Positions 26,471 through 35,897 of a stretch of DNA of 64,000 nucleotides are shown here, in pieces. Below the pieces are notes generated by a model, which worked only from the letters and a program-made list of their open reading frames with translations, had not been told where the DNA came from and made no database searches. Within the stretch, counting starts at the first letter, position 1. Each line of letters begins with the position of its first letter. The position numbers were made by a program, and so were the translations under genes. The DNA comes from Colwellia psychrerythraea 34H (GTDB lineage Bacteria > Pseudomonadota > Gammaproteobacteria > Enterobacterales > Alteromonadaceae): assembly GCF_000012325.1 (NCBI RefSeq), contig NC_003910.7:2728001-2792000 (forward strand), read 5' to 3'.

Positions 26471-29010
26471 TATTTATCTCCTACTGCCGAATTATCCGTT
26501 GAAAATGATAGAGGTCTATCAGCAGTCTTAGCCCCCCATTGGGTGTTTGGCACAGATGAAAGCTCAAAGTCTAGTTTAACGGGAGCTGAAATATAGCTAT
26601 CGTCAATCCAGCTCTTGCTGCTATCAATATTATTTACTTTTAAACTTGTAATATAACGGTTTTCACTTGACGTATTTGGCGCATTAATTGTTAAATTTCC
26701 TATTTTTGTTTTTGAGAAAATAGGACTTGCTAGCACCATGTCAGCACGACCTGGTAATAATGGGTATATGCCTAACGCTGAAAAAACATACCAAGAAGAC
26801 ATTTGACCTAAATCATCTTGGCCAGGGATGCCTTTAGTGGTGTTATTCCATAATAAGTCAATGGTTGCCCGCACAGTGTCTTGAGTTTTATATGCTTGTC
26901 CGGTGAATAAGTACATCCAAGGTGATGCAATTGATGGCTGGTTAGACACGTCAGAATAGGTGGCGCTATCTCTAAATAAAACCCAGCTACCATCAGGTTT
27001 ATGAAAATGGTTATCAAGGCGGTTTGCCATCACTTTATCACCGCCGACCATCTCTTTCAGGCCATTACCATCAAAAGGTATCATCCATAAATACTGTGCA
27101 GGGCTACCTTCAACAAATAGATGTTCACTGTTTGCATCAAAATCAGCTTTCCAAGTACCGTCTTTATTACGTCCTTGAATATAACCTGCTTCTTTAGTTG
27201 CCTGTGGGTTGAACAGGTTTTTCCAGTAGCCTGAGCGTGTTAATAGTGCTTGTGATGATGCGTTATCGCCTAGCTTGCTGGCTAATTGCGATAAGGCAAA
27301 GTCAGCAGACGCTTGTTCAAGTGTTTCTGATGCACCTTCCCAGCTATTTGATTGATCCGAAATATAATTAATGGATTGCCATTGATCGAGTGATGGATGT
27401 TGTCCTCGACAAAATACAGGACAACCTTCATCACTTAAATCAAATGATGTTGGTTCATTAGCCGCTTTGAGTAAAGACTGGTATGCGCCTTTGATATCAA
27501 AACCGGTTGCACCAAAGGCAGCAAAGTTAGCGATAGCAATGGTAGATGGATCACCACTCATTACACCTGTAGCACCAGAGTTATGGGTCCAACGGTCCCA
27601 AACACCATTATATTGTTGAGCTTGGTTATATAACGATTGAGCAATATCACTACCACGGGTAGCATCAAGCAACGTTACCAGTTGCAATTGCGATCGATAA
27701 ACATCCCAACCAGAAAAATTTGCGTATTGCGCCTTTTGTTTATTATTAATTTTATGAACTTTTTGATCAAAACCTAAATATTCGCCGTTAACATCACTAA
27801 ATACATTAGGGTGGAATTGTGAATGAAATAGCGCGGTATAAAACGTGGTTAACTTATCTTTATTAGTAGAAACAACTTTAACTTTCTCCAAAGTTTTATT
27901 CCACGTTTGGTAAGCTTCTTTTCTTACTTCTTCAAAATATTTTTCTTTAGTTTGTGAGCTGTTAACTAAGGTTTCTGTTTGCTCTTTAGCTAAATTTTCA
28001 CGTGCGTTGGCTAAGCTGACATAAGAAATACCGACTGTCATGGTTACTGTTTTTTGCTGTGAGAGATCTAAATCAACCCAAGCACCAGAGCCTTTACCTA
28101 ATTTAGGAATACCTTTTTCACCATATCCCATGCCACCTTTAGCACTGTCACTATTTTTAGTAACTGTGTCGTCTTGCCAACCACCGGTGCCTGAAATTGG
28201 CACGTCTAATTTGGCGACAAAATGTAAAGTGTAATAATCGCGACGGTTGAATTCGCCTAAATAACCACAAAAATTACCGCTAGTAACGTGACCTGTTATT
28301 TCGCCTTTTTCTTGATCAATTTTGGTATAGGCATCACCGCTGCCTAATTGAGAATATGAGCTTCTAAACAGTAATTTTGCCTGTTCTGGATTATCAAAGG
28401 TAAAACGTGCAATGCCCGTTCGGGTTGTTGCGCTTAATTCAACATCAACGCCATTATCCATTTTTACCTGATAATAACCTGGTGTTGCTGTTTCGTTTTG
28501 GTGAGTAAAGCCTGCACTGTAATAAGCATCTAGCATATCGGTATCTGGCGAATGTTTGATAGCAGAAGTAAAAGGTAATACAGGAATATCACCCGAGGCA
28601 CCTAAACAGCCGGTACCCGATAAGCGCGTAAATGAGAATCCTTTAATTCGACTTGCGCCATAATTGTAACCTCCTGGCCCCACAGGAATTCGACCTTTTT
28701 CGCCGAGCACTTGCTTGGTCATGCGCTCGCTTTCTTTGAGTAAATCTTTGGTATAAGCATGCTCAGGGCCAAAGTTAAACATACCATGAGGCACCACAGC
28801 GCCAGGCACAACATTAGCGGCTTGACGGTGGTTATATACCCCTTCAGTGCCAATAAAAGGATTAACGTAATCAACAGGGTTACTAACCCACTCTTCTGGC
28901 GCTGAGCTGGTTTTATTTTCATTGTCAGCATTGTTGTTTTGGCTATTACAGCCTGAGATTGATAAGCCAAGTGTTAGTAAACACGTCGCTGTAACTTTAA
29001 AAGTGTGCAT
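26470..29010 (-). CDS. GH92 alpha-mannosidase (lipoprotein)
   Basis: An 846-residue GH92 exo-alpha-mannosidase, a calcium-dependent inverting enzyme releasing mannose from high-mannose glycans. A lipobox (S-I-S-G-C) at 17-21 anchors it to a membrane. Family blocks are visible: V-N-P-F-I-G-T, P-G-A-V-V-P-H-G-M, F-T-R-L-S-G-T-G, and near the C-terminus G-Q-D-D-L-G-Q-M-S-S-W-Y-V-F-S-A-L-G-I-Y-P. Compared with its neighbour it is divergent: the N-E-P-S-H-H segment of many GH92 proteins reads N-Q-P-S-I-A, and the T-L-E-Y-A-Y-x-D segment reads T-L-E-Q-A-S-A-D. This suggests a different linkage preference. It follows the other GH92 gene after a 63-bp spacer with a hairpin. Confidence 0.9.
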   Translation of the reverse strand: MHTFKVTATCLLTLGLSISGCNSQNNNADNENKTSSAPEEWVSNPVDYVNPFIGTEGVYNHRQAANVVPGAVVPHGMFNFGPEHAYTKDLLKESERMTKQVLGEKGRIPVGPGGYNYGASRIKGFSFTRLSGTGCLGASGDIPVLPFTSAIKHSPDTDMLDAYYSAGFTHQNETATPGYYQVKMDNGVDVELSATTRTGIARFTFDNPEQAKLLFRSSYSQLGSGDAYTKIDQEKGEITGHVTSGNFCGYLGEFNRRDYYTLHFVAKLDVPISGTGGWQDDTVTKNSDSAKGGMGYGEKGIPKLGKGSGAWVDLDLSQQKTVTMTVGISYVSLANARENLAKEQTETLVNSSQTKEKYFEEVRKEAYQTWNKTLEKVKVVSTNKDKLTTFYTALFHSQFHPNVFSDVNGEYLGFDQKVHKINNKQKAQYANFSGWDVYRSQLQLVTLLDATRGSDIAQSLYNQAQQYNGVWDRWTHNSGATGVMSGDPSTIAIANFAAFGATGFDIKGAYQSLLKAANEPTSFDLSDEGCPVFCRGQHPSLDQWQSINYISDQSNSWEGASETLEQASADFALSQLASKLGDNASSQALLTRSGYWKNLFNPQATKEAGYIQGRNKDGTWKADFDANSEHLFVEGSPAQYLWMIPFDGNGLKEMVGGDKVMANRLDNHFHKPDGSWVLFRDSATYSDVSNQPSIASPWMYLFTGQAYKTQDTVRATIDLLWNNTTKGIPGQDDLGQMSSWYVFSALGIYPLLPGRADMVLASPIFSKTKIGNLTINAPNTSSENRYITSLKVNNIDSSKSWIDDSYISAPVKLDFELSSVPNTQWGAKTADRPLSFSTDNSAVGDK

Positions 29011-29021
29011 ATTTTATCCTT

Positions 29022-29042
29022 AACCCAGCTAAAAGCTGGGTT
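29022..29042 (-). promoter_or_regulatory. Intercistronic hairpin between the two GH92 genes
   Basis: AACCCAGCT and AGCTGGGTT form a perfect 9-bp stem with a 3-base loop, ending just before the AAGGAT ribosome site of the downstream GH92 gene. On the minus strand no T-run follows, so it is probably an mRNA processing or stabilising element, or an attenuator, rather than a terminator. Confidence 0.6.
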
Positions 29043-29073
29043 ATTTATTCAATAGGTTCAAGCAAAGTGTTTT

Positions 29074-31497
29074 TTAATGAGTGCTCATTGAGGTTGGGCG
29101 ATTTTTAGTCTCAATTCCCCAATGTTTATTTGGTATGTTTGACATTACAAATGTTAAGGTGCCGCCGTTAATGATGTCATCATGAGTAATAAAACTACGG
29201 TTTAACGGTTTTCCATTTAATCGTGCGCTTTTAATAAACTTATTTTTCTTTGAAAGCTTATTGGCTTTTACGGTGAACGTTTTACCATTAGCAAGATTCA
29301 ACGATATTTCGGGTAATTGCGGCGCGCCTATGGCGTAACTTAAATCACCTGGGGCTACTGGGTAGAAACCCATGGCTGAAAACACATACCATGCTGACAT
29401 TTGTCCAACATCATCATTACCCGCAAGACCATCGGGCTGATCAGATGATAAGGTATCCATTATTTGACGAATACGTTCTTGTGTACGCCAAGGTTTACCT
29501 GCGTAATTATAAAGGTAAGCAATATGATGGCTTGGCTCATTACCGTGTGCGTATTGTCCAATTAAGCCCGCAATATCTTCATGCTCTTTAATTTTTTCAT
29601 GACTTAATTCTTTATTAAATAATAAATCCAAACGCTCTTCAAAGGCTTTGTCTCCACCAATCAAATCGATTAACGTGTTTACGTCATGAGGTACGTAAAA
29701 AGTATATTGGAAGCTATTACCTTCGGTAAAGGGCCCCATTAACTTAGCGTCTTCTGCATCAAAATCAGGGTTCCATACGCCTTCACTGTTCTTTCCTCGC
29801 ATAAAGCCAACACTAGGATCGAATAGGTTTTTATAAGATTGTGCGCGTTGGTAAAAGGTTTTTGCAATATATTTTTTGCCCATTGCTTCTGCCATACGTG
29901 CGATCGTGTAGTCGTTGTAAGCGTATTCTAAGGTAATAGATACTGATTCGCTAAGCTTGTCCATAGGAACATAGCCACGTTTAATGTATTCTGGAATAGC
30001 ATCATATTTAGGATTATTAGCGGTATCTGTCATTGCTTTTAAGGCAAGTTCACTATCAAAGTCTCGAATGCCTTTTAAGTAGGCATCAGCGATTACTGAT
30101 ACAGCGTGATAACCAATCATAGTCCAGGTTTCGTGAGCCTGAAAAGACCAAATAGGTAACATATTGTCATAGCTCTGTTGATAATGCGCCAACATTGAGT
30201 TAATCATGTTAGGGACTTTATCAGGTGCAATGTAAGTTAGTAGTGGGTGTAGTGCGCGATAGGTATCCCATAAAGAAAACAAGGTGTAATTTTCAAAACC
30301 GTCTGCTTGATGGATTTCACCATCAACACCGCGATATTGACCATTAACATCTTGATAAATAGAAGGTGCCTGTAAAGCATGATAAAGCGCGGTATATAAC
30401 TGGCGTTTTTCAGATTTTTTACCTTTTGCTTGCACAACAGATAATTGTTCTTGCCACTGCTTTTTCGCTTGAAGTTTAACGTCATCAAAATCCCAGCCAG
30501 GGTTTTCAGTGATTAAATTTTCCAGTGCATTTTTACGGCTAACGGCTGACAAACCGACTTTAACCATTAATGGCTCTGTATTAGCATCTTTAAAATGTGT
30601 TAGCACTTTAATTGCTTTACCAGCAGTATATTGAATAGCAGAGTTAACAATAGTCGAAGGTTTACTGCCTTTTTTTGTCAGGCAGCCATTACAGCGATAA
30701 CGTGAATTGTCTTGGTTAATTAATTCAATACTGTCAAATGGGCGAGAGAACTTGATCGCAAAATACATATCTCTTTGTTTTGCCCAGCCATTGGTAGAAC
30801 GGTATGCCAATAGGGTTTGATTATCAATAACTCGCACATCACTCCAGATAACCTTATTTTTAAAGTTATAGATAGAAGCCGTTAAATCAAGTAGGACATG
30901 TGCTTGCTCATTTTCTTTAAAGGTATAGCGGTGCATGCCCGTTCGAGCTGTCGTGGTTAATTCAGCTTTAATTTTATAATCACTTAATTCAACGGAGTAG
31001 TAACCTGGCGAAGCCTTTTCTGCATTATGATTAAAGCGAGAGCGGTAACCTGAATCTGGGTCAGTCTCACTACCCGCCTCCACATGAGCTTTTCCTGTCA
31101 TTGGCATAATAAGTAAATCACCCAAATCAGAATGACCGGTGCCACTAAAATGAGTATGAGAAAAGCCCGTGATAGTTTTATCATCATAATGATAACCTGC
31201 ACTGTGCTTGTATATTTCACTTTGTGGGTCACTACCTCGACTTACTGCGGCAGTATCAGGGCTTAATTGCACCATGCCAAAAGGAACAACAGCGCCGGGA
31301 AATGTGTGTCCATCTCCTCCAGTACCAATAAAAGGGTCTACCCATTGGGTTACATCGTTAACTTGAATGGCTGAACTTTCTTCTGCATGGGTTAACATTG
31401 GCATTGCCGTCAATAGGCTAATAACAGCAACTGTATTTAATGCCCAATCACGAGAAGTTTTTTTTAATGTACTCATGTCGTTGGATAAGTATTTCAT
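29074..31497 (-). CDS. GH92 alpha-mannosidase (periplasmic, Sec signal)
   Basis: An 807-residue GH92 exo-alpha-mannosidase. The N-terminus is a signal peptide ending T-H-A-E near residue 39. The family blocks are canonical: V-D-P-F-I-G-T-G-G-D-G-H-T-F-P-G-A, F-S-H-T-H-F-S-G-T-G-H, T-L-E-Y-A-Y-N-D-Y, H-G-N-E-P-S-H-H-I-A-Y-L-Y-N and G-N-D-D-V-G-Q-M-S-A-W-Y-V-F-S-A-M-G-F-Y-P. It is the first gene of the leftward mannose operon, facing the LacI regulator gene. An operator palindrome lies 24 bp upstream of its start. GAGGA precedes the ATG at 31497; the in-frame ATG at 31476 has no ribosome site. Confidence 0.92.
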   Translation of the reverse strand: MKYLSNDMSTLKKTSRDWALNTVAVISLLTAMPMLTHAEESSAIQVNDVTQWVDPFIGTGGDGHTFPGAVVPFGMVQLSPDTAAVSRGSDPQSEIYKHSAGYHYDDKTITGFSHTHFSGTGHSDLGDLLIMPMTGKAHVEAGSETDPDSGYRSRFNHNAEKASPGYYSVELSDYKIKAELTTTARTGMHRYTFKENEQAHVLLDLTASIYNFKNKVIWSDVRVIDNQTLLAYRSTNGWAKQRDMYFAIKFSRPFDSIELINQDNSRYRCNGCLTKKGSKPSTIVNSAIQYTAGKAIKVLTHFKDANTEPLMVKVGLSAVSRKNALENLITENPGWDFDDVKLQAKKQWQEQLSVVQAKGKKSEKRQLYTALYHALQAPSIYQDVNGQYRGVDGEIHQADGFENYTLFSLWDTYRALHPLLTYIAPDKVPNMINSMLAHYQQSYDNMLPIWSFQAHETWTMIGYHAVSVIADAYLKGIRDFDSELALKAMTDTANNPKYDAIPEYIKRGYVPMDKLSESVSITLEYAYNDYTIARMAEAMGKKYIAKTFYQRAQSYKNLFDPSVGFMRGKNSEGVWNPDFDAEDAKLMGPFTEGNSFQYTFYVPHDVNTLIDLIGGDKAFEERLDLLFNKELSHEKIKEHEDIAGLIGQYAHGNEPSHHIAYLYNYAGKPWRTQERIRQIMDTLSSDQPDGLAGNDDVGQMSAWYVFSAMGFYPVAPGDLSYAIGAPQLPEISLNLANGKTFTVKANKLSKKNKFIKSARLNGKPLNRSFITHDDIINGGTLTFVMSNIPNKHWGIETKNRPTSMSTH

Positions 31498-31520
31498 GTT
31501 ACGACTGTCCTCTTATATTT

Positions 31521-31534
31521 TTGGAACGTTCCAA
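31521..31534. promoter_or_regulatory. LacI-family operator TTGGAACGTTCCAA (shared divergent site)
   Basis: A perfect 14-bp palindrome with central CG, the usual form of a LacI-family operator. It lies between the divergently oriented GH92 gene (start 31497) and the lacI-type gene (start 31620), so it can control both. The same GGAACGTTCC core occurs twice before the TonB receptor gene. Confidence 0.8.
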
Positions 31535-31619
31535 TTACGTATCAATATAACGTTAGATTAGCTACAATTCAATAACTTTAAAGTTATAATAGAAAATTAT
31601 TCAACAGGGAATAGGTATA

Positions 31620-32627
31620 ATGAGTCGTAGCGAAAAGCCAAAAAGTGTCACTGTTATTGATGTAGCTGAAAAAGCAGGGGTATCAAAGTCCACCGTTTCA
31701 TTAGTATTAACCGGGAGTAGCAAGGTAAGTAGTAAAGCTAAACAAAAGGTAGAAAAAGCGATAGATGAATTAGGTTACGTTTATAATAGGGATGCGGCTT
31801 CACTACGGAGTAGAAAGTCTAATCTTATTGCTATTGTAATTAACGACTTAAAGAACCCATACTCTGCTCAACTGGCCGTTGGATTAGAGCAACAAATTCG
31901 TCAGATGGGCTTATTTTCCATGTTAGTAAACAGTGCTGAAAATGTAGATACCCAAACATCTTTAGTACGTAATCTAAAAGAATATAATGTGGCTGCTTTT
32001 ATTATTTGTCCAGCACCTAATACCTCTGCTGATTGGGTTAACTCTCTTGTTGAACAAGGCTTTCCTGTTGTACATATAATGCGAGAAATTGCAGGTGCAA
32101 AAGTAGCAACTGTACTTCCTGATAATTTCACTGGTACAAAGTTGGCAACCCAGCACTTGATAATGAAGGGGTATAAAAAGATTGCTTTTATTGGTGGAAA
32201 CGAAAGTATTTCAGATTACCATCAACGTTTATCGGGTTATATCGAGGCTATGACTCTGGCTAAAGTACCTTTTTCTAAGAAGCTTTGCGTTCAATCTAAT
32301 ACGACTCGTAATGGTGGTCGTAGTGCTATGAAAGAAGTATTGACTCTTACCTCAGATATTGAAGCGGTTGTTTGCTTTAGTGATGTCATTGCTTATGGCG
32401 CAATAGAACAAATTCGAGCATCAGGAAGACAGCCAGGAAAAGACATCGCGATTGTTGGTTTCGATGATTTAGAAGACTCTCGCTTAATGTCACCTGCATT
32501 AACCACTATCCATGTTGATGCCAATCAAATTGCAATTGCTGTTTGCCAAATACTAACGAATATTAATAATGGTAATCGAAACAAAATATTGGTTGGCGTT
32601 GACTTAATCGAACGAGATTCAAGTTAA
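31620..32627 (+). CDS. LacI-family transcriptional regulator of the mannose-glycan locus
   Basis: A 335-residue regulator. Residues about 8-30 are the LacI helix-turn-helix (V-T-V-I-D-V-A-E-K-A-G-V-S-K-S-T-V-S-L-V-L), with the hinge helix near 50-60 (R-D-A-A-S-L-R-S-R-K-S). The periplasmic-binding-protein-like effector domain follows (65-335), with I-A-I-V-G-F-D-D-L-E near the end. The hinge S-L-R differs from the common L-A, but the central CpG of the proposed operator agrees with minor-groove insertion by a hinge Leu. It likely represses its own gene, the GH92 operon and the TonB receptor, released by mannose or a phosphorylated product. Effector identity is an inference. Confidence 0.9.
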   Translation: MSRSEKPKSVTVIDVAEKAGVSKSTVSLVLTGSSKVSSKAKQKVEKAIDELGYVYNRDAASLRSRKSNLIAIVINDLKNPYSAQLAVGLEQQIRQMGLFSMLVNSAENVDTQTSLVRNLKEYNVAAFIICPAPNTSADWVNSLVEQGFPVVHIMREIAGAKVATVLPDNFTGTKLATQHLIMKGYKKIAFIGGNESISDYHQRLSGYIEAMTLAKVPFSKKLCVQSNTTRNGGRSAMKEVLTLTSDIEAVVCFSDVIAYGAIEQIRASGRQPGKDIAIVGFDDLEDSRLMSPALTTIHVDANQIAIAVCQILTNINNGNRNKILVGVDLIERDSS

Positions 32628-32841
32628 CAAGTTCATTTTTATATTTGCCATATTGAAGCTAATCCCAAATTTATCCTGTGTCTCGCTATCAAAAGTATAG
32701 CGTCATACTAAAGCCTATTTTTTATTCTTACTGACTGTAAATACTACAAATAAGTGTTTTCCTCTCACTTTTTTGAGTGAAATTCACACAAAAAATCACA
32801 AATAATCTTTGACTATTTACAAAATAAGGGTACCTTACGCA

Positions 32842-32855
32842 TTGGAACGTTCCAA
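32842..32855. promoter_or_regulatory. LacI-family operator TTGGAACGTTCCAA upstream of the TonB receptor
   Basis: Identical 14-bp palindrome to the one at 31521. It lies 136 bp upstream of the TonB receptor start, within the 363-bp gene-free stretch 32628-32990. Confidence 0.8.
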
Positions 32856-32931
32856 TTATCCTTTGTTTATTTTAGCTGGTTTACTCCCTTTTACCTGAAA
32901 TAACGAGGATTAATAGTTAACCTGTCATAAC

Positions 32932-32941
32932 GGAACGTTCC
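32932..32941. promoter_or_regulatory. Second receptor-proximal operator GGAACGTTCC
   Basis: The same 10-bp core in the context CGGAACGTTCCAC, 50 bp upstream of the TonB receptor start and 90 bp centre-to-centre from the upstream site. That spacing would permit cooperative or looped binding. Confidence 0.75.
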
Positions 32942-32990
32942 ACTTAATATAATAAAAAATTTAATACGATATAATCGTCAGGGGAAATAC

Positions 32991-35813
32991 ATGAACAAAA
33001 ATTTCAAAGAAAAGCAGAAACCTTCTTTATCAAGATTAGCGATATTGATTGGTGCTGCATTGTCACTACCAACATTTACAGTGTCTGCATTAGAAGAAGT
33101 TGAGCAGCTTGATAGCGAAGAAACTATTGAACGAATCGCGATAACTGGTTCGCGTATCCGTTCAGTTAATGCACTTGCTCCAAGCCAAATTACTTCAATT
33201 AGTGCGGAAGACCTTGCTTTAACGGGTCACATCAATGTTATGGATGCATTGCTTGACTTACCTAGTGTTGCTGGCGGTTTAACCAATGAATCTGCTGGAT
33301 TTAATTATGCCAATACCGGCATGAATACCGTTGATTTACGTAACCTAGGACATGAAAGAACGCTTGTTTTAGTTAATGGTCGCCGGTATGTATCAAGTGA
33401 TGTTGGTGAAATATTGGCTGATATAAACTCTATTCCAACGTCTTTAGTAGAACGTATTGATATTACCACGGGCGGTGGCTCTGCTAGTTATGGCTCTGGC
33501 GCTATTGCTGGAGTGGTTAACTTTATTTTAAAAGATAATTTTGAGGGGGTTGAAGTTGAAGCCCGCCTTAGTCAATCTGGAGAAAGCGATAATAAAAGTG
33601 ACATGATTCGTGCCACTATTGGGGGTAACTTCGCCGAAGATAAAGGTAATGTTGTTGTCAATTTTGAACGTTCAACGGCTGAAGGCTTAGCATCTCGTGA
33701 TCGTGGTGTTACAGGTGTTAGATTAAGAACTGTTGACGGGGAAAAAGTATTAAATCCCGCGGACTTAAGTACTTATGCACCAAAGTGGCGCTATGATATT
33801 GGCAATGAAGAAGTCTCTTGGCAAAATGGTGCTGTTGGTGATTGGAATGTAGAAGATGATGGATATCGACATGCAGATAGCCGAACCATCTCAACGCCTA
33901 TTGACCGTACAATTTTCAATGCACTAGCGAACTATTACTTGAACGATGACCTACGTGCTTTCGCTGAATTTACTTACGCCAAAACAGAAACTTCTAACCC
34001 TTCAGATTTATATGCTATTGGCTCCGCCTATCGTGGCGCTGAAATTAGCATTGATAACCCTTTTGTACCTGATGAATTGCGAAACATAGCTCTCGCAGAA
34101 AATGATAGTCAGTTTATTCAATACCGTGGACGCCTTAACGAATTTGGACAAGGAGGTTTTGACGCAGAGCGTGTTGTCACACGTTTTGTGCTAGGCCTTG
34201 ATGGTACATTTGCAGAAGATTGGGATTGGGAATTAAGTTATAACTATGGGCATGTTAGCAATGACCAGGAAGGTAATGACGTTAACGAAGTTGCCTATAA
34301 AAAAGCGACTGATGTCATTGTTGACCCTGATACCGGTGAAAACGTTTGTCGTGATGAAGCTTATGCTGCTATAGGCTGTGTGCCAACCAATGTGTTTGAA
34401 CCTTTTACTCAAGAGATGCAAAATTTTTGGACTAACTTAACTACGCTTGATGGCACATTAAAACAAGAAACATTCGTAGCATCCATTTCTAATAGCAGTC
34501 TATTTAGTTTACCTGCTGGTGATGTTGGTTTTGCTGCTGGTTATGAAAGACGCAGTGAGTATGCTGAAGAACATCCTGATTCAGCGACAAAATCGGGCTT
34601 AACAGGCGGTGTTCAAATTGACAGTTTAGAAGGTTCATACGATGTTGATGAATTCTTCATGGAAGTTAACATTCCCATTTTAGCTGATATTGCCTTTGTT
34701 AAGTCACTTGGCGTCAATATAGCGGGAAGAACATCAGACTATAGCCACGTTGGCCGCAATGAAAGTTGGCAGGTTGCTTCACGTTGGGAAGTTAATGATG
34801 ATATTACTTTTAGAGCACAATATTCAGAAGCGTTTAGAGCACCTACCATTGCAGATATGTTTAATGGTGGCACTCGTCAAGGTCTCAGTCTTGCCGGCAT
34901 TGATCCATGTGATGGTGTTTCGCTCAGCTCAGCAGATGATGGTGTTAGTGCAGAGCATGCTGCAGCTTGTCGAGCTATTCCGGCAATTGCTAATGCGATT
35001 CAAGATGGTGGTACTTTTAATGGTGCTCCTGATGATGAAAAAGAACGTTATTCATTTTTTGGACCGTCACCGGATTTAGAAGTTGAAACTGCAGAAACAA
35101 CGACTATCGGTTTTATTTATACACCGTCTTATCTTGAGGATTTAACGGTGTCTTTAGATTATTACAGTATCTCTATCGACAATATCATTACTGGTGTAAG
35201 CGATGACTACAAAGCTGAGCGTTGTTTAGAAGGTTTACCTGAATTTTGTCGTGCTATTGAGAGAGATAGTTCTACAGGTGTAATTCAAACGACTTATAAC
35301 TATGTTTTTAACTTAGCGGGCCGTGAAGTAGAAGGTTACGATTTAGAAGCAAACTATATGTATTCTTTAGGTGAATATGGTGATTTAAATTTTAATCTGC
35401 TTTATAACTACGTTACTAAACATCAAACGAAAGCGTTGCCTGACTCGGACTGGGAAGATAATTTAAATGAATTACCTTACTTCGAACAACGAGCAAACTT
35501 TAGTACCACCTACAGTTATGAAAACCTGACTGTTAATTGGACCACGGTATTCCAAGGCAGCATTTTTGACGATAAAGATGCTAGCTACTTTAACAATGAT
35601 ATAGATGCCGTTGTTATCCACAATGCACAAGCTCGTTATACCTTTGGCAATGAAACACCAATAGAAGTTTATGCTGGTATTGATAATGTTTTTGATCAAG
35701 ATCCACCGTTCTTACCTGAAGGGTATAAAAATGGTCAAGCACAAACAGCTACCGCTAGTCCTTATAGTCGTATTGGTCGCATGTTTTATGTAGGTACGGT
35801 CGTAAAATTTTAA
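32991..35813 (+). CDS. Large TonB-dependent receptor for mannose glycans
   Basis: A 940-residue outer-membrane receptor of the carbohydrate type common in Alteromonadales and Xanthomonadales. Signal peptide 1-34; I-T-G-S-R-I-R-S marks the start of the plug (about 50-175), with V-D-L-R-N-L-G-H-E-R-T-L-V-L-V-N-G-R-R and S-G-A-I-A-G-V-V-N-F as plug signatures; the rest is a 22-strand barrel ending in Phe (V-V-K-F). Cysteine pairs in extracellular loops (e.g. D-P-C-D, A-A-C-R) suggest disulfides. It is preceded by two operators and by AGGGG seven bases before the ATG. Ligand is inferred from context: oligosaccharides or glycopeptides with alpha-mannose. No SusD partner exists, as expected outside Bacteroidota. 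Confidence 0.9.
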   Translation: MNKNFKEKQKPSLSRLAILIGAALSLPTFTVSALEEVEQLDSEETIERIAITGSRIRSVNALAPSQITSISAEDLALTGHINVMDALLDLPSVAGGLTNESAGFNYANTGMNTVDLRNLGHERTLVLVNGRRYVSSDVGEILADINSIPTSLVERIDITTGGGSASYGSGAIAGVVNFILKDNFEGVEVEARLSQSGESDNKSDMIRATIGGNFAEDKGNVVVNFERSTAEGLASRDRGVTGVRLRTVDGEKVLNPADLSTYAPKWRYDIGNEEVSWQNGAVGDWNVEDDGYRHADSRTISTPIDRTIFNALANYYLNDDLRAFAEFTYAKTETSNPSDLYAIGSAYRGAEISIDNPFVPDELRNIALAENDSQFIQYRGRLNEFGQGGFDAERVVTRFVLGLDGTFAEDWDWELSYNYGHVSNDQEGNDVNEVAYKKATDVIVDPDTGENVCRDEAYAAIGCVPTNVFEPFTQEMQNFWTNLTTLDGTLKQETFVASISNSSLFSLPAGDVGFAAGYERRSEYAEEHPDSATKSGLTGGVQIDSLEGSYDVDEFFMEVNIPILADIAFVKSLGVNIAGRTSDYSHVGRNESWQVASRWEVNDDITFRAQYSEAFRAPTIADMFNGGTRQGLSLAGIDPCDGVSLSSADDGVSAEHAAACRAIPAIANAIQDGGTFNGAPDDEKERYSFFGPSPDLEVETAETTTIGFIYTPSYLEDLTVSLDYYSISIDNIITGVSDDYKAERCLEGLPEFCRAIERDSSTGVIQTTYNYVFNLAGREVEGYDLEANYMYSLGEYGDLNFNLLYNYVTKHQTKALPDSDWEDNLNELPYFEQRANFSTTYSYENLTVNWTTVFQGSIFDDKDASYFNNDIDAVVIHNAQARYTFGNETPIEVYAGIDNVFDQDPPFLPEGYKNGQAQTATASPYSRIGRMFYVGTVVKF

Positions 35814-35897
35814 GATGATCGAATGAGTTACTCATGAGTAATAAGTAAAGAGTAACTCCCATACATACTTCGTTTCAAAAATAAAGATGAGAAAATT

